Shown: positions 1-8,336, counted from the first letter of the stretch. The stretch is 25,704 nucleotides of DNA from GWF2-33-9 sp964405755 (GCA_964405755.1 CAYOPF010000027.1:1-25704); one strand, 5' to 3'. Made by a program: numbers and translations. The notes: generated from the sequence alone by a model not told the origin.

Positions 1-1291
1 CATAGGTTGCTAAAGCATCCACAATTACTTCACCTGTAAGTTCTGGTTCTTTCTTCAATGAATAAAAATCAAATGCATTTATACCTTGTTTTACAAATCT
101 TTGGTCGGGTTTTGCATCGAAAGCGAGTTTTAATTCTGCTGGCATCATAGCTTTAATTTCAGGTCGATTTAATATCTCTTTGAATCTTGGCATCGAATCC
201 TGAATTATTTTGAACATGTATTCGCCTTCGGGGAATTGGTTAACTGTATAGTATATTGGCACTAAATTGGCATTCTTTTGTGGAGGAAGATAATAAGTTG
301 TGAACAAACGAGTAAATGGATGGTCCTCGAGATATCTTTTTGCAGCTTCTTCCTGTGGCAAACCAGCATAAGGGTCGGTTGTATCAGCTTTCTTTGTAGT
401 ATCGGTTGCAATTGCTGTTGTGTCGGCTACTTTCTTGGTAGTATCCTGGGCAATTGGTTCTTTTGCAACTGTATCTGCTGCGATTGTAGTTGTGTCGACA
501 GCAGTTGTTAAGGAATCACTTGCAACTTTTATTTTACGGGATTTTACATATTGATCCACGCGATAGAAGAATTCAACAATTTGTTTATTGTTACGAACCA
601 GGTTGAATTCCAAACGAGCAGTTGTTTGCAACAAATTCCTCATTTGAGTAACATTCGATACACCAGGCAATTCCAACAAAATTCTTGCAGAACCTTGCTT
701 TTGAATATTAGGCTCGGCAACACCAAACTGGTCGATTCTTTGACGAAGTACTTCCAATGCTTGGTCTATTGCCTGATTTTGGTCGTTTCTCAATTTTTCA
801 ATTATTTTTTCATCACTTAAATCGCGAACATTGCCAAAATCAAAATAATAAATAAGAGAACGCCCTTTGGGACGGGCTATTTTATCGAAATGTTTTAAGA
901 AAATATCAATAACATCTTCTTCCGAACCTTTGGATTCGTTGCGTGTTGCTTCGATCACTCGTTCGAATAAATCATCAATATTTCTTTTGTCTGCTGTTTC
1001 TTCAATCATTTTAGGTACGTCGACTTCCAGGGTAACATACATACCACCGCGCAAATCCAAACCTAATTTTAATTGTGCATTTTTTGCACTTTCCAATGCT
1101 TCTCCATATTGCTTCTGGAAAGATTCCAAAATCGCAAGTGAGTCTGCTGGAGTTGCTGCTTTCTGTGCTCTTGCTATAAAATCATTGTGGATTTTTTCCA
1201 GTTCACTTGCTCTATATGTGGGGTAAAGCATTGCTACTGCCGCTATTATCGATAGTGCTATCAGTATTATTTTGCTATATTGCTTCTTCAA
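1..1291 (-). CDS. secD: SecD, protein translocase subunit (N-terminal ~430 residues; 3' end outside the window)
   Basis: SecD is an inner-membrane RND-like partner of SecYEG that uses the proton gradient to drive late protein export. The visible part has one N-terminal membrane helix (about residues 7-24), the family motif LGLDLRGG at 76-83, the P1-head segment with VLRQRIDQFGVAEPNIQ at 181-197, and LTGEVIVDA near the cut. I place the start at a TTG (1291-1289): a GGAGG (1302-1298) lies 6 nt upstream and no ATG fits. Residues 251-308 form a low-complexity insert rich in Asp-Thr-Thr and Ala that splits the P1 domain. The gene is transcribed from its own promoter, beyond the degP terminator. 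secF and the C-terminal membrane domain would lie left of the window. Family identity is secure; the start is probable. Confidence 0.93.
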   Translation of the reverse strand, partial: MKKQYSKIILIALSIIAAVAMLYPTYRASELEKIHNDFIARAQKAATPADSLAILESFQKQYGEALESAKNAQLKLGLDLRGGMYVTLEVDVPKMIEETADKRNIDDLFERVIEATRNESKGSEEDVIDIFLKHFDKIARPKGRSLIYYFDFGNVRDLSDEKIIEKLRNDQNQAIDQALEVLRQRIDQFGVAEPNIQKQGSARILLELPGVSNVTQMRNLLQTTARLEFNLVRNNKQIVEFFYRVDQYVKSRKIKVASDSLTTAVDTTTIAADTVAKEPIAQDTTKKVADTTAIATDTTKKADTTDPYAGLPQEEAAKRYLEDHPFTRLFTTYYLPPQKNANLVPIYYTVNQFPEGEYMFKIIQDSMPRFKEILNRPEIKAMMPAELKLAFDAKPDQRFVKQGINAFDFYSLKKEPELTGEVIVDALATY

Positions 1292-1342
1292 AGACGACCT
1301 CCAATATATCCTTAAAAATTGTTATTCGTTAATATCAGACTA

Positions 1343-1372
1343 CAAAATTAAGGACTTTTAGTTAATTAACAA
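1343..1372 (-). promoter_or_regulatory. Probable secD promoter, Bacteroidota-type (TTG-N19-TAATTTTG)
   Basis: On the minus strand, TTG (1372-1370) is followed after 19 nt by TAATTTTG (1350-1343). This fits the Bacteroidota sigma consensus TTTG-N17-23-TAnnTTTG except for the first T. Transcription would begin near 1337, giving a leader of about 45 nt before the TTG start at 1291. The rest of the 282-bp gap (1292-1573) holds the degP terminator and AT-rich DNA in which I see nothing else. Confidence 0.55.
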
Positions 1373-1520
1373 TTATCTTTTTCATTTTTTAAAACACAAA
1401 ATTTAATATCTAATCTGTTTATTTATTTTCTAATTACTTTATTTCGTCTCGCGGCCAAAATGCTTTTTAAAGAGTAAATCTATCATAATCAAATTATTGT
1501 TTCCAATAAGAAAAAAGAAA

Positions 1521-1551
1521 AATGGAGCAAAACTTATAGTCCTGCTCCATT
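1521..1551. terminator. Intrinsic terminator after degP (bidirectional form)
   Basis: A perfect 9-bp stem, AATGGAGCA (1521-1529) with TGCTCCATT (1543-1551), encloses a 13-nt loop. On the minus strand it is followed by a T-rich run (TTTTTCTTTTTTC), and it lies 22 nt past the degP stop. The plus strand also carries a T-run, but no plus-strand gene precedes it, so its working direction is leftward, separating degP from secD. Confidence 0.75.
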
Positions 1552-1573
1552 TTTTTATGCAATCTATAGGATT

Positions 1574-3100
1574 TTATGGTATTTCGAAGGAAACAACCCT
1601 CCAACTGTCTGAGTATTTTACTTTTATCGATACAGCATCGCCAGACTTCTTGCTGTTAATTATTTTTTTAAGGTCTTTAACATTATTTACTTGTTGACGA
1701 TCGGCAGTAACAACTACTCCATTTGGGGCCATACCTCGCATTGCGGCAACAGACGAACGATTAACATTCGAAATAAAAACTCCACCATCAACTTCGAGCT
1801 CTTCTTTTTGTGATTTAGTTAATGGTTTAACGCTAAATCCAAGTTTAGGGAAAGTTGTTACTCCATCTTGTTCGAGCGACATATCTTCTTCCGCATCGAT
1901 TGAAGATTCGATCGATGCAATTTTTTCATCGCGTGCCTTCAATGTTACTTTTTTATTGATTTCTTTGTTGTCTCTCCAAATACTTAGGGATACTTTGTCG
2001 CCAATTTTTTTCTTAATAATCTCAGTTTGAAGTTCGCTTACTGAATTAACCTCAACTCCATCAACTTTTAAAATAACATCCTGAGGTTCCAATCCAGAAT
2101 CTTCTGCACCTGATTCTTTAACAAGGTCATTTATCAGAACACCCTTAACTTTATCCAAGCCCAGTGCTTTTGCCTGAATTTTATCGACATTGGAAATCAT
2201 TACCCCTAATGAAGGTCGGTCGATTTTGCCATCATCAATCAAGTCGTCAATCACTGTTTTTGCGATATCGACAGGGATAGCAAAACCATAGCCCATAAAA
2301 CCGCCGGTTTCGGTTGCTATTGCGGTATTAATGCCAATTAAAGCACCAGAGAGGTCGAACAATCCTCCACCACTGTTACCTGGATTAATTGCTGCATCTG
2401 TTTGTATAAAATTTTCGATAGAAAATCTTGACTTGCGCGGTAACCCTAACTGGCCACGTCCAATCGCTGAAACAATTCCTTGTGTAACAGTGAAGGAAAG
2501 TCCCAGAGGATTGCCAACAGCAATTACAAAGTCGCCTGCTTTAACTTTGGTTATATCGCCAAAGAATGCCGGCTTTAGGTTGTTTGCTTCAATTTTAATA
2601 ACTGCTAAATCGGTTGAAGGATCGGTACCAATTATTTGAGCTTTATACTCAGATTTATCGTTTAATGTTACGATTATTCCTTCCTTTGTTGCATTTTCCA
2701 CAACGTGATTATTTGTTACTATATAACCATCTGTAGAAATAATAACTCCAGATCCAGCACCGCGAACTTTTTGCTTGCCACCACCACCAAAGTCTTCGGG
2801 TGTACCACCAAAGAAACGATGGAAATCGCGGAAGAAATCACCCATTTGATTTCCTACTTCGCTTTCCACAGCAATAGAAACAACAGTTGGAATTACCGAA
2901 CTTGTAGCATCTACAATTGCGTTATTGAATTGCTTAACCACATCAGGTGTTTTGTAAGGAGCTGCATCTGCTCCGATTTTAGGCTTGTTCTGAGCAATTG
3001 CCAAAAAAAAGTTTGGATTTATAACCGAAATTATAATTGTTGAAATTAAAATTACGCCAAATATGGTCGCAAAGGGATTTAAACGATTTTGTTTAATCAT
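1574..3100 (-). CDS. degP: DegP/HtrA-family periplasmic serine endoprotease with two PDZ domains
   Basis: An ATP-independent protease/chaperone for misfolded envelope proteins. A hydrophobic N-terminal segment (about residues 11-35) serves as signal peptide or anchor. The trypsin-like domain carries the full triad: H132 (TNNHVVE), D164 (STDLAVIKI) and S243 (NPGNSGGG). Two PDZ domains follow: the first (about 290-390) starts at RPSLGVMI, the second (about 415-505) at FPKLGFSV. At 508 residues it has normal DegP/DegQ length. A Gly-rich LA loop (residues 98-112) precedes the catalytic core. It lies 67 nt behind pdxA and probably ends the lolC-pdxA-degP transcript. An AGAGG is 5 nt from the ATG, but part of it is buried in a hairpin (see 3101-3140). 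DegP versus DegQ cannot be told apart here. Confidence 0.95.
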   Translation of the reverse strand: MIKQNRLNPFATIFGVILISTIIISVINPNFFLAIAQNKPKIGADAAPYKTPDVVKQFNNAIVDATSSVIPTVVSIAVESEVGNQMGDFFRDFHRFFGGTPEDFGGGGKQKVRGAGSGVIISTDGYIVTNNHVVENATKEGIIVTLNDKSEYKAQIIGTDPSTDLAVIKIEANNLKPAFFGDITKVKAGDFVIAVGNPLGLSFTVTQGIVSAIGRGQLGLPRKSRFSIENFIQTDAAINPGNSGGGLFDLSGALIGINTAIATETGGFMGYGFAIPVDIAKTVIDDLIDDGKIDRPSLGVMISNVDKIQAKALGLDKVKGVLINDLVKESGAEDSGLEPQDVILKVDGVEVNSVSELQTEIIKKKIGDKVSLSIWRDNKEINKKVTLKARDEKIASIESSIDAEEDMSLEQDGVTTFPKLGFSVKPLTKSQKEELEVDGGVFISNVNRSSVAAMRGMAPNGVVVTADRQQVNNVKDLKKIINSKKSGDAVSIKVKYSDSWRVVSFEIP

Positions 3101-3140
3101 ATTAACCTCTATATTTTTTTAATCAAAAAAGTAGGTTAAT
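3101..3140 (-). promoter_or_regulatory. Hairpin covering the degP ribosome-binding site (candidate RNA thermometer or translational switch)
   Basis: On the leftward transcript, AUUAACCU (3140-3133) is perfectly complementary to AGGUUAAU (3108-3101). The latter contains the degP Shine-Dalgarno AGG and ends directly against the AUG at 3100. Inside the loop, U6-GAUU-A7 (from 3131 to about 3115) can form a second, weak A-U helix. The stem therefore masks the start site with mostly A-U pairs, as expected of a heat-meltable element. The dyad could instead be a protein-binding operator. Pairing is seen; function is inferred. Confidence 0.5.
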
Positions 3141-3167
3141 AGACGAAAATATTTTTTTGAAATTGAA

Positions 3168-4145
3168 TTACCTTGTACGATAATTATGAATAATTTCGGA
3201 CCAAATAATTGCTTGACAGGTACTCATCGGATCGGCAATATTCATCCCAGCAATATCGTAAGCAGTACCGTGGTCGGGCGATACTCTTATAAAGGTCAAT
3301 CCAGCGGTATAATTGACTCCACCATTGCGTGAGTTCATCTTTAATGGAATTAGTCCTTGATCGTGGTACATTGCAAAAATTCCATCATACTTTAAATAAT
3401 CATCGTTTCTGAAGAATGAATCTGACGCAAATGGTCCATATACAGCCCATAACCCACTTTGAAATTTGTTAATTACTGGTTCTATTATTTCAGCTTCTTC
3501 AGAGCCTATTTTCCCATTTTCTCCAGAATGTGGATTAAGCGATAGAACAGCAATTTTTGGTGATATCGAGCCGAAATCTGATTTTAATGACTCGTGAAAA
3601 GTAGAAATTTTTTTCGTCAATAATTCATTTGTGATTTTGGGCGCAACTTCCTTTATTGGTATATGTATTGTTGCCAATGCTACTTTCATTTTTTCGTTGA
3701 ACAGAATCATTAGGCAATCCTTGCAATTATCGACCGAAGCAAGATATTCCGTATGTCCCGGGAAATGAAAGCCCGCCAGAGAAATCGAGTATTTGGAAAT
3801 TGGCAAAGTCAATAGTGCATCATATTTGTTCTGTTTAACGAGATTTGTAGCCATTTGCAAGGAGTCGTAGGCAAATTTGCCTGCTTCAATAGTTATGCGA
3901 CCGAACTGCACTTCTGTGTACGGAACGTCCAATATTGCAACTATTTGATCATTAATCATTAGATTATTGCCTTCCAAAGATGCGTTTAACCCGCATTTGC
4001 TGATGTACTCTTCAATTGTAGCTTTATTTGCTGCAATTGTGAAATCAATATTCTCGAATGCTGATTTAGAAATAAAAAAAGACTTTACAAAGGTTTCGAA
4101 ACCTATTCCATTTGGGTCGCCAAAAGAAACTATAATTTTCATCAT
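3168..4145 (-). CDS. pdxA: 4-hydroxythreonine-4-phosphate dehydrogenase PdxA
   Basis: Oxidises 4-phosphohydroxy-L-threonine with NAD in the DXP-dependent pyridoxal-phosphate pathway; cytosolic homodimer. The N-terminus has the family signature GDPNGIG (9-15), followed by FPGHTEYLA (H131), ATIHIPIK (H161), LNPHSGE (H206), MYHDQGLIPLK (H261) and SPDHGTAYDIAG (289-300). The spacing of H161, H206 and H261 equals that of the E. coli metal ligands H166, H211 and H266. Length (325 aa) is normal. The start overlaps the lolC stop in an ATGATG sequence, so either of two adjacent ATGs may be used and translation is probably coupled. PdxA-like dehydrogenases of other pathways exist, but the complete ligand set and generic context favour PdxA. 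No other B6 gene is in the window. Confidence 0.93.
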   Translation of the reverse strand: MMKIIVSFGDPNGIGFETFVKSFFISKSAFENIDFTIAANKATIEEYISKCGLNASLEGNNLMINDQIVAILDVPYTEVQFGRITIEAGKFAYDSLQMATNLVKQNKYDALLTLPISKYSISLAGFHFPGHTEYLASVDNCKDCLMILFNEKMKVALATIHIPIKEVAPKITNELLTKKISTFHESLKSDFGSISPKIAVLSLNPHSGENGKIGSEEAEIIEPVINKFQSGLWAVYGPFASDSFFRNDDYLKYDGIFAMYHDQGLIPLKMNSRNGGVNYTAGLTFIRVSPDHGTAYDIAGMNIADPMSTCQAIIWSEIIHNYRTR

Positions 4146-5350
4146 TCTTCCCTTAAACTTTCGACAATACTTAATTTACTTGCCCGATAGGATGGATAAA
4201 TCGTAACAAGAAACGACAAAATCAACGAAAAAAACACAATCATAAACACATCCAATAAATGCACCTCCACTGGAATTGCATCCAAAATATATTTCGTTCC
4301 ATCTATTTCAAATAACTTATATTCTATTTGTAAATAACACAACAATAGCCCCAATAAACCACCCGCAACCGAGCCAATTAATCCAATTATTGCACCATCG
4401 AAAAAATAGATTTTTCTTATACTATTATCTGTAGCTCCCATTGCACGAAGGATTGCAATATCTTTTTTCTTTTCGATTACGGTCATCACCAATGAAGCAA
4501 AAACATTGAAAATTGCAACAAGCAGTATTAATCCCAGCACAAATGTTGTAGCCATTTTTTCGAATTTCATCACTCCATAGTATTCTTTATTTAATTCTTT
4601 CCAAGTCTGTATTTCCAGTTTAGGGTAAATTGCTGTTATTTGTTTAACAGTCTTATCTATTTTATCCAAATTATGAACTTTTATAAATAGCTTGGATTGA
4701 TTTGTTGGTTGATCATCAACAAAAACATCGTAAAGAGAAAAAATATAATTATAATCATAATCTTTGATATTCGATTTATAAATACCACCAACCACCGCTT
4801 GCTCAAAATTTGGCAAGGACATCCCAACAATGCTTGTTTCGATATCTTTGGCAGTCGTCAGATTAATTGTATCTCCAACCAGCACGTGTAGTGCATCCGC
4901 AAGAGCTGCACCAATTAGTATCTTGGGTATGTTTGATATCCCGATAGCAGATACTGTCCCCATTATCATCGACGACCTGATATTATCGAGATATTCTTTG
5001 TCGTTGGTATCGATAGTCAAAAAATTTACAACACGGGCAGTGTTCTCGTTTAGTGATACAATACGCATTTCATTTACATTTGCAATAGTCTTAACATTCA
5101 AATTTTCTCGTATCGAGGATTTTAACTCCTTGCTATTGGATTTACTGCTGTTTATTATAATATGTGGGTCGAATCCAACAATTTGTTCGATTGCTATCGA
5201 TTGGAAAGCATTAAAGATTGACAGTACAATTATAAGGGATGCAACACCAATCGTAATACCAATCAATGAAAGGAAATTTATTATTGTGATAAAATTAAAC
5301 TGATGTTTCGAAAAAATATATCGAAGCGCTATTTTAATTTCGGGTTTCAT
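4142..5350 (-). CDS. LolC/LolE-type ABC transporter permease (lipoprotein release, FtsX/MacB superfamily)
   Basis: Inner-membrane permease of the kind that, with a LolD ATPase, extracts lipoproteins for transfer to the outer membrane. It has the four-helix layout of the family: a first helix near residues 20-45, a long periplasmic MacB-like domain (about 46-270), then three C-terminal helices (about 270-300, 320-345, 370-395). The FtsX-fold segment runs EKKKDIAILRAMGATDNSIRKIYFFDGAIIG. It ends TIYPSYRASKLSIVESLR, a typical LolC/E tail. Length (402 aa) fits. The ATPase partner is not in the window, and with one permease gene seen the protein may work as a homodimer (LolF-like); this is inference. 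It is first in a leftward operon with pdxA. No Shine-Dalgarno precedes the ATG and the predicted promoter lies almost on it, suggesting a leaderless message. Confidence 0.88.
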   Translation of the reverse strand: MKPEIKIALRYIFSKHQFNFITIINFLSLIGITIGVASLIIVLSIFNAFQSIAIEQIVGFDPHIIINSSKSNSKELKSSIRENLNVKTIANVNEMRIVSLNENTARVVNFLTIDTNDKEYLDNIRSSMIMGTVSAIGISNIPKILIGAALADALHVLVGDTINLTTAKDIETSIVGMSLPNFEQAVVGGIYKSNIKDYDYNYIFSLYDVFVDDQPTNQSKLFIKVHNLDKIDKTVKQITAIYPKLEIQTWKELNKEYYGVMKFEKMATTFVLGLILLVAIFNVFASLVMTVIEKKKDIAILRAMGATDNSIRKIYFFDGAIIGLIGSVAGGLLGLLLCYLQIEYKLFEIDGTKYILDAIPVEVHLLDVFMIVFFSLILSFLVTIYPSYRASKLSIVESLREE

Positions 5351-5357
5351 TCGTTAT

Positions 5358-5388
5358 CAAAATTACGAAGAAAATGGAGAATATTCAA
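5358..5388 (-). promoter_or_regulatory. Probable lolC-pdxA-degP promoter (TTG-N20-TAATTTTG)
   Basis: Minus-strand TTG (5388-5386) and TAATTTTG (5365-5358) are 20 nt apart, a good match to the Bacteroidota-type consensus. The -7 element ends only 7 nt before the ATG at 5350, so transcription should begin at or within a few bases of the start codon. Confidence 0.55.
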
Positions 5389-5398
5389 TCCATTTCAT

Positions 5399-5406
5399 TA
5401 AATTTG
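5399..5406 (+). promoter_or_regulatory. Candidate -7 element for the mlaEFD operon (TAAATTTG)
   Basis: TAAATTTG matches TAnnTTTG and lies 31 nt before the mlaE start. I see no clear -33 TTG at the right distance, so the call rests on one box in the divergent lolC/mlaE gap. AGGA at 5417-5420 could be the ribosome-binding site, though it is 17 nt from the TTG. Confidence 0.35.
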
Positions 5407-5437
5407 AAATTACTTCAGGATAATGTTCTAAAAATAA

Positions 5438-6580
5438 TTGAAATCTAAAAATGAAAATACTGTCAAAGTAGAAATCCAAGGCAATACCTTGGTCTTGAGT
5501 ATTTTTGGCGAAGTTACAAACGAATTTGCTCAGGATTATGATTTAAAATCAGTTTCTCAACAAAATTTTGAAAATATCCAAATAATTCGTATTGATTTAT
5601 CACAAGTTAGCAAATATGATACCCTTATATATCTGTTAATTAAAAAAATTAAAACAATATCGGTTCAACGCAAAATTGGAACAGAGTTGTTCGGCACATC
5701 AGAAGATTTGGCAAATTATATTAATTATCTGGAAAAAATAAAGGTAAATGATAATCAAAATATCCAAGATAAACTTGGTCTTTTTTTCCGTTTTTTCGAA
5801 AATACTGGAAATATTTTTGTAAAATTCACACTTGATTTCATTACGCTACTAAATTTAATTGGAGATATAATTCGCAGTAGTTTCAAACTCCTATACTCGC
5901 CTCGATCTATTCGGTGGGCCGATTTCCCGGAGCAATTCACTTTAATTGGTGCAAATGCTCTTCCCATTTCGTTGTTGATAGTTTTTTTAATTGGTTTGAT
6001 AACTGGTTACCAAGGAGCTTTGCAATTAAAAGAATTCGGGGCAGATGTATTTATTGCCGATTTAATTAGTATTTCAATCACACGTGAACTTGGTCCTTTG
6101 ATGGTTGCCATAATCGTAGCAGGTCGTTCTGGTTCGGCTTTTACTGCCGAAATTGGAACAATGAAGGTAAGCGAAGAAATCGATGCACTCAGAGTAATGG
6201 GTTTCAACATTGTTGATTTTTTGGTTATGCCTAGATTGGTGGCAATCGTAATTGCAATGCCTTTAATTGTTATCCTTGCAGACCTTGTAGGGATTTTAGG
6301 TGGTTTGCTTGCCTCGTTAACAACCTTGGATATCACTTCGGTAAGTTATTTCAATAGAATGCAAGTTGCTTTGGGATTGAACGACGTTCTGTCGGGATTG
6401 ATAAAATCCTGCATTTTCGGGCTGATAATTGTCGTTATTGGTTGCTTTCGCGGGTTCCAGGTGAGCGGAGGAGCCGAGAGTGTAGGCCGCTATACAACAT
6501 CGAGTGTAGTAACCTCCATTTTCAATATTATATTGATAGATGCTTTGTTCACCCTTTTGTTTCCAATAATTGGTCTATAA
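5438..6580 (+). CDS. mlaE: MlaE-type phospholipid ABC transporter permease with fused N-terminal STAS (MlaB-like) domain
   Basis: Permease of the Mla/MCE system that moves phospholipids between inner and outer membrane. Residues 1-110 resemble a STAS domain: a beta-rich start, then the DLSQVSKYDTLIYLL segment with D61-T62 at the position of the functionally important D-T/S pair in MlaB. Residues about 150-380 are the MlaE domain with several membrane helices and the conserved run ITRELGPLMVAIIVAGRSGS, then FTAEIGTMKVSEEIDALRVMG. The start is the TTG at 5438; the nearby ATGs are out of frame or run at once into a stop. The fusion explains why no separate mlaB is needed. The mlaF start follows 1 nt after its stop. 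Confidence 0.92.
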   Translation: MKSKNENTVKVEIQGNTLVLSIFGEVTNEFAQDYDLKSVSQQNFENIQIIRIDLSQVSKYDTLIYLLIKKIKTISVQRKIGTELFGTSEDLANYINYLEKIKVNDNQNIQDKLGLFFRFFENTGNIFVKFTLDFITLLNLIGDIIRSSFKLLYSPRSIRWADFPEQFTLIGANALPISLLIVFLIGLITGYQGALQLKEFGADVFIADLISISITRELGPLMVAIIVAGRSGSAFTAEIGTMKVSEEIDALRVMGFNIVDFLVMPRLVAIVIAMPLIVILADLVGILGGLLASLTTLDITSVSYFNRMQVALGLNDVLSGLIKSCIFGLIIVVIGCFRGFQVSGGAESVGRYTTSSVVTSIFNIILIDALFTLLFPIIGL

Positions 6581-6581
6581 A

Positions 6582-7325
6582 ATGGAAAAAATTATTGAAA
6601 TAAATGATTTAAGTAAACATTACGGAAAGCAAACCGTATTGGAAAACATTAATTTAGAGATTAAGCGAGGTGAAATATTGTGCATAGTTGGGGGGAGTGG
6701 TTGTGGCAAAAGTACTTTGTTGCGACAAATAATTGGTTTAGAATCACCCACAACTGGCGAAATTTATGTATCCGGCGAAAAATACTATCCATCTCCACCT
6801 AAAGTGCAGGAAAAGATAATTAAAAAGTTTGGGGTTATGTTCCAATTGGGTGGATTGTTGGCATCGATGACACTGGCAGAAAATATTGCTTTGCCCTTAA
6901 AAAGTTATACTAAATTTTCTGATAGTGATATTGAAGAAGTAATTAAAATTAAACTTGCATCTGTTGGATTGGACGGATTCCAGGATTATTTGCCATCAGA
7001 AATAAGTGGCGGGATGAAAAAGCGTGCTGCATTGGCAAGGGCAATGGCACTCGACCCAGAAATTCTGTTCTTCGATGAGCCTGCATCAGGACTCGACCCA
7101 ATTACATCTGCTTCGTTGGATAATCTGATTATAGAGTTAAATCGGGCACTTGGCACTACTATGATTATTGTTACTCACGAATTAGCAAGTATAATGAATG
7201 TTGCCCATAGGGTTGTGATGCTCGATAAATCAGTTCAGGGTATTTTGGCAATAGGAACTCCCGAAGAGTTGAAGAATTCAGACAATAAATTAATATATAA
7301 TTTCTTTAATCGTAAATTTAATTAA
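6582..7325 (+). CDS. mlaF: MlaF-type ATP-binding protein of the phospholipid transporter
   Basis: The cytosolic ATPase that powers MlaE. All ABC motifs are present: Walker A GGSGCGKST (37-45), Q-loop in VMFQLGG, signature ISGGMKKRAALARAMA, Walker B EILFFDEPASGLDP and the H-loop IIVTHE. The SGGMKKR form of the signature and the LGGLLASMTLAENIALPL segment are characteristic of MlaF rather than generic ABC ATPases. I chose the ATG at 6582, 1 nt after the mlaE stop; an upstream in-frame TTG at 6570 would add four residues inside mlaE. That gives 247 residues, a normal length. mlaD follows after 32 nt. Confidence 0.95.
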   Translation: MEKIIEINDLSKHYGKQTVLENINLEIKRGEILCIVGGSGCGKSTLLRQIIGLESPTTGEIYVSGEKYYPSPPKVQEKIIKKFGVMFQLGGLLASMTLAENIALPLKSYTKFSDSDIEEVIKIKLASVGLDGFQDYLPSEISGGMKKRAALARAMALDPEILFFDEPASGLDPITSASLDNLIIELNRALGTTMIIVTHELASIMNVAHRVVMLDKSVQGILAIGTPEELKNSDNKLIYNFFNRKFN

Positions 7326-7357
7326 TAGGATAGTTTAATTAATATTTTAGGTGAAAT

Positions 7358-8320
7358 ATGGGAAAAGGTAAAATAAGCTCGAGTTTTTTTATAGGATTAT
7401 TTGTTATAGTTGCGATTGGAGTATTGGTTGGAACAATATTTTGGCTTGGAGCCAATGAATTTTTCAAACAAAAGAGCATTTATGTAACATATTTCGACAG
7501 TTCTATTCAGGGATTGGAAAAAGGTTCGCCTGTTAAATACCTTGGAGTGCCAGTTGGCAATGTATCCAATGTGGCTATTTCGCCTAATGGCAAGTATATC
7601 GAAGTGGAAATGCAATTAGACCCCAAAGTTTCGATAACTCCCGAAATGAGAATAAAATCAGAATTTTCGGGCATCGCTGGGGGCAAATTCCTGCAAATAT
7701 TCAAACCAGAAAAGGGACAGAATTTCCCTCCTATGTCTTTAGGATTCAAACCTCCACACCCAGTAATACACTCCGCACCTTCGGGAATCGACGAAATTGC
7801 TATTGCCGCAAAACAGGTTATGGAGAATTTGATGCAAGTTCAATTTAGCAAAATTTCCTATGAATTAATACAACTTATGGCAAACTTCAATTCGTTACTA
7901 TCGGACCCCGGAATTAAGAAATCCATCGACAATGTGGAAATGGCAACTAAAAATTTCTCTACCTTTTTCAACCAATTGGATACAACCCAAGTCGTGGATA
8001 ATTTTATTAATACTTCCTATAATATTGCCAATTCTGCCGATCAGCTGTTAGCAACGGTTAACGAGTTGAAAAAGAAAGTTGAGCAAGTCGAGATAGGGCC
8101 ATTTTTGGACAAAGTGTATTACGATTATGACACTACTATGAAAACGGTGAATAATACTATACGCAAAGTTAGCTTAAGAACGGATTTGTTGATACTGTCG
8201 CTTAACAGCTTAATCGAAGATATCCGAAAAACTAATCAGGAACTGCGAAATTCGTTACAAACCTTGCAAGACGACCCTTCTAATATCTTTTTGGTTCGCC
8301 CACCAAAAGAAGAAAAGTAA
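7358..8320 (+). CDS. mlaD: MlaD-type MCE-domain lipid-binding protein
   Basis: Membrane-anchored MCE protein that forms the periplasmic hexameric ring through which lipids pass. One N-terminal membrane helix (about residues 10-31) is followed by the MCE domain (about 38-115), with the hallmark segments GLEKGSPVKYLGVPVGNVSNV and SGIAGGKFLQI. The remaining ~200 residues are predicted largely helical, with repeated amphipathic stretches, as in MCE proteins that build a needle or tunnel. At 320 residues it is much longer than E. coli MlaD (183 aa), so it probably spans more of the periplasm by itself. An AGGTG precedes the ATG. It is the last gene of mlaE-mlaF-mlaD, and no mlaC or mlaA homologue is adjacent. 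Confidence 0.93.
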   Translation: MGKGKISSSFFIGLFVIVAIGVLVGTIFWLGANEFFKQKSIYVTYFDSSIQGLEKGSPVKYLGVPVGNVSNVAISPNGKYIEVEMQLDPKVSITPEMRIKSEFSGIAGGKFLQIFKPEKGQNFPPMSLGFKPPHPVIHSAPSGIDEIAIAAKQVMENLMQVQFSKISYELIQLMANFNSLLSDPGIKKSIDNVEMATKNFSTFFNQLDTTQVVDNFINTSYNIANSADQLLATVNELKKKVEQVEIGPFLDKVYYDYDTTMKTVNNTIRKVSLRTDLLILSLNSLIEDIRKTNQELRNSLQTLQDDPSNIFLVRPPKEEK

Positions 8321-8336
8321 ATGATCAGGATAAAAA

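Noticed and set aside
278..1226. Three plus-strand open frames of 77-119 codons
   Set aside because: They lie antisense within secD, have unusual composition (Cys- or Ile-rich) and no ribosome-binding site; the minus-strand SecD frame explains the region.
2331..3043. Plus-strand frames inside degP
   Set aside because: Antisense shadows of a fully recognisable protease.
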